This document shows positions 63,841 to 64,000 of a stretch of 64,000 nt of DNA, in pieces. The notes beneath the pieces are model-generated. The model did no database searches. It was not told where the DNA came from and was given only the letters and a program-made list of their open reading frames with translations. The stretch spans positions 1 to 64,000 of the forward strand of contig RQOL01000952.1 in assembly GCA_013076295.1 (NCBI GenBank), read 5' to 3'. Position 1 is the first letter of the stretch. Each line of letters opens with the position of its first letter. The position numbers were made by a program, and so were the translations under genes. Source of the DNA: Sanderia malayensis. Its lineage: Eukaryota > Cnidaria > Scyphozoa > Semaeostomeae > Pelagiidae.

Positions 63841-64000
63841 ACTTGTAAATTATAAGGGGGGGGCCACATAAATATTTGCAAATTTTTAGGGGGGGCTACA
63901 AAATATTTGCAATATGTATAGGGGGGGCACAAAATTTTTGGAATGGTTTTAAAAATTTCTTCCAGCCCCCCACCCGGCATTAATAATGACTGGTCCCTTA

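Larger units (their letters stand above)
61783..63997. mobile_element. Complete 2.2-kb TIR element with TTA target duplications and two divergent genes
   Basis: The left end GGGACCAGTCATTATTAATG-CCGGGTGGGGGGCCGGAAGA is inverted at the right end (ending 63997) with one difference in 40. TTA flanks both sides (61780-61782; 63998-64000, the last bases of the window). A TTA duplication with a GGG start is typical of PIF/Harbinger (TWA). Inside each end are G7-CCAC-AAATTT-type subterminal repeats in direct orientation. Cargo: a SAM-domain-like gene (minus) and a small acidic gene (plus) with 101 bp between start codons. No DDE or Myb-like protein is visible, so it is non-autonomous or carries an unusual gene pair. 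Confidence 0.8.

Noticed and set aside
1..64000. tRNA or rRNA genes
   Set aside because: No clover-leaf A/B-box pairs or rRNA-like conserved stretches were noticed by eye; a tRNAscan run would be needed to exclude tRNAs.

Overview
The window looks like nuclear DNA of an invertebrate animal, most likely a cnidarian or another early-branching metazoan. It is AT-rich and intron-containing, with GT-AG introns that can be joined in phase. It is dominated by transposable elements of families I know as high-copy in cnidarian genomes: Helitron, DIRS tyrosine-recombinase retroelement, MULE-like with SWIM and Ulp1, THAP/P-element, and the large 'HEEADSR' and 'SGDGT' repeat genes. There are no rRNA genes and nothing prokaryotic. 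The species was not identified; the assignment rests on family recognition by eye.

Layout. 0-2.3 kb: a degraded multi-exon gene fragment with a 486-bp-arm palindrome in one intron. 2.9-4 kb: a ~340-bp tandem duplication carrying a 5'-truncated LINE with a 10-bp target duplication. 4.65-5 and 14.4-15 kb: two TA-flanked MITEs. 5.07-12.54 kb (minus): a five-exon, probably host-type gene with a homeodomain-like motif; its introns hold two non-autonomous Helitrons. 12.7-14 kb: a TTAA-flanked TIR element. 15.3 kb: a foldback with hammerhead-ribozyme-like cores. 19.0-26.4 kb: a transposase-like gene (SGDGT family) split by a 6.45-kb element with 470-bp TIRs, whose own gene is split by a 1.65-kb Helitron-like element. 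26.8-29.1 kb (plus): MULE/SWIM transposase remnant followed by Ulp1-protease and PHD-finger coding. 29.35-35.1 kb (minus): a degenerate DIRS retroelement flanked by other transposase fragments. 35.15-42.3+ kb (minus): a large Helitron with Pif1-type helicase but no visible HUH Rep nuclease. 46.3-51.1 kb: three Helitron-type elements nested in one another. 53.2, 57.1-58.4, 58.6-59.8 and 61.2 kb: transposase or integrase remnants. 61.78-64.0 kb: a complete TIR element (TTA duplications) with two divergent genes that I cannot assign to a transposase.

How it fits together. Nearly all coding capacity belongs to mobile elements, most of them broken by stops or one-base shifts. The most coherent story is a Helitron family defined by a 5' TC-TAATATATATATTCTG end and a 3' GC-rich end finishing in CTAG, always between A and T. 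At least five copies are present, and the large helicase-bearing element ends with the same 3' sequence, so it is the obvious candidate relative of the driver. The copies carry shared ~115-bp satellite units and microsatellites, and they insert into one another. The only gene that looks like host coding is the five-exon minus-strand gene at 5-12.5 kb, which needs one 1-base correction to read through.
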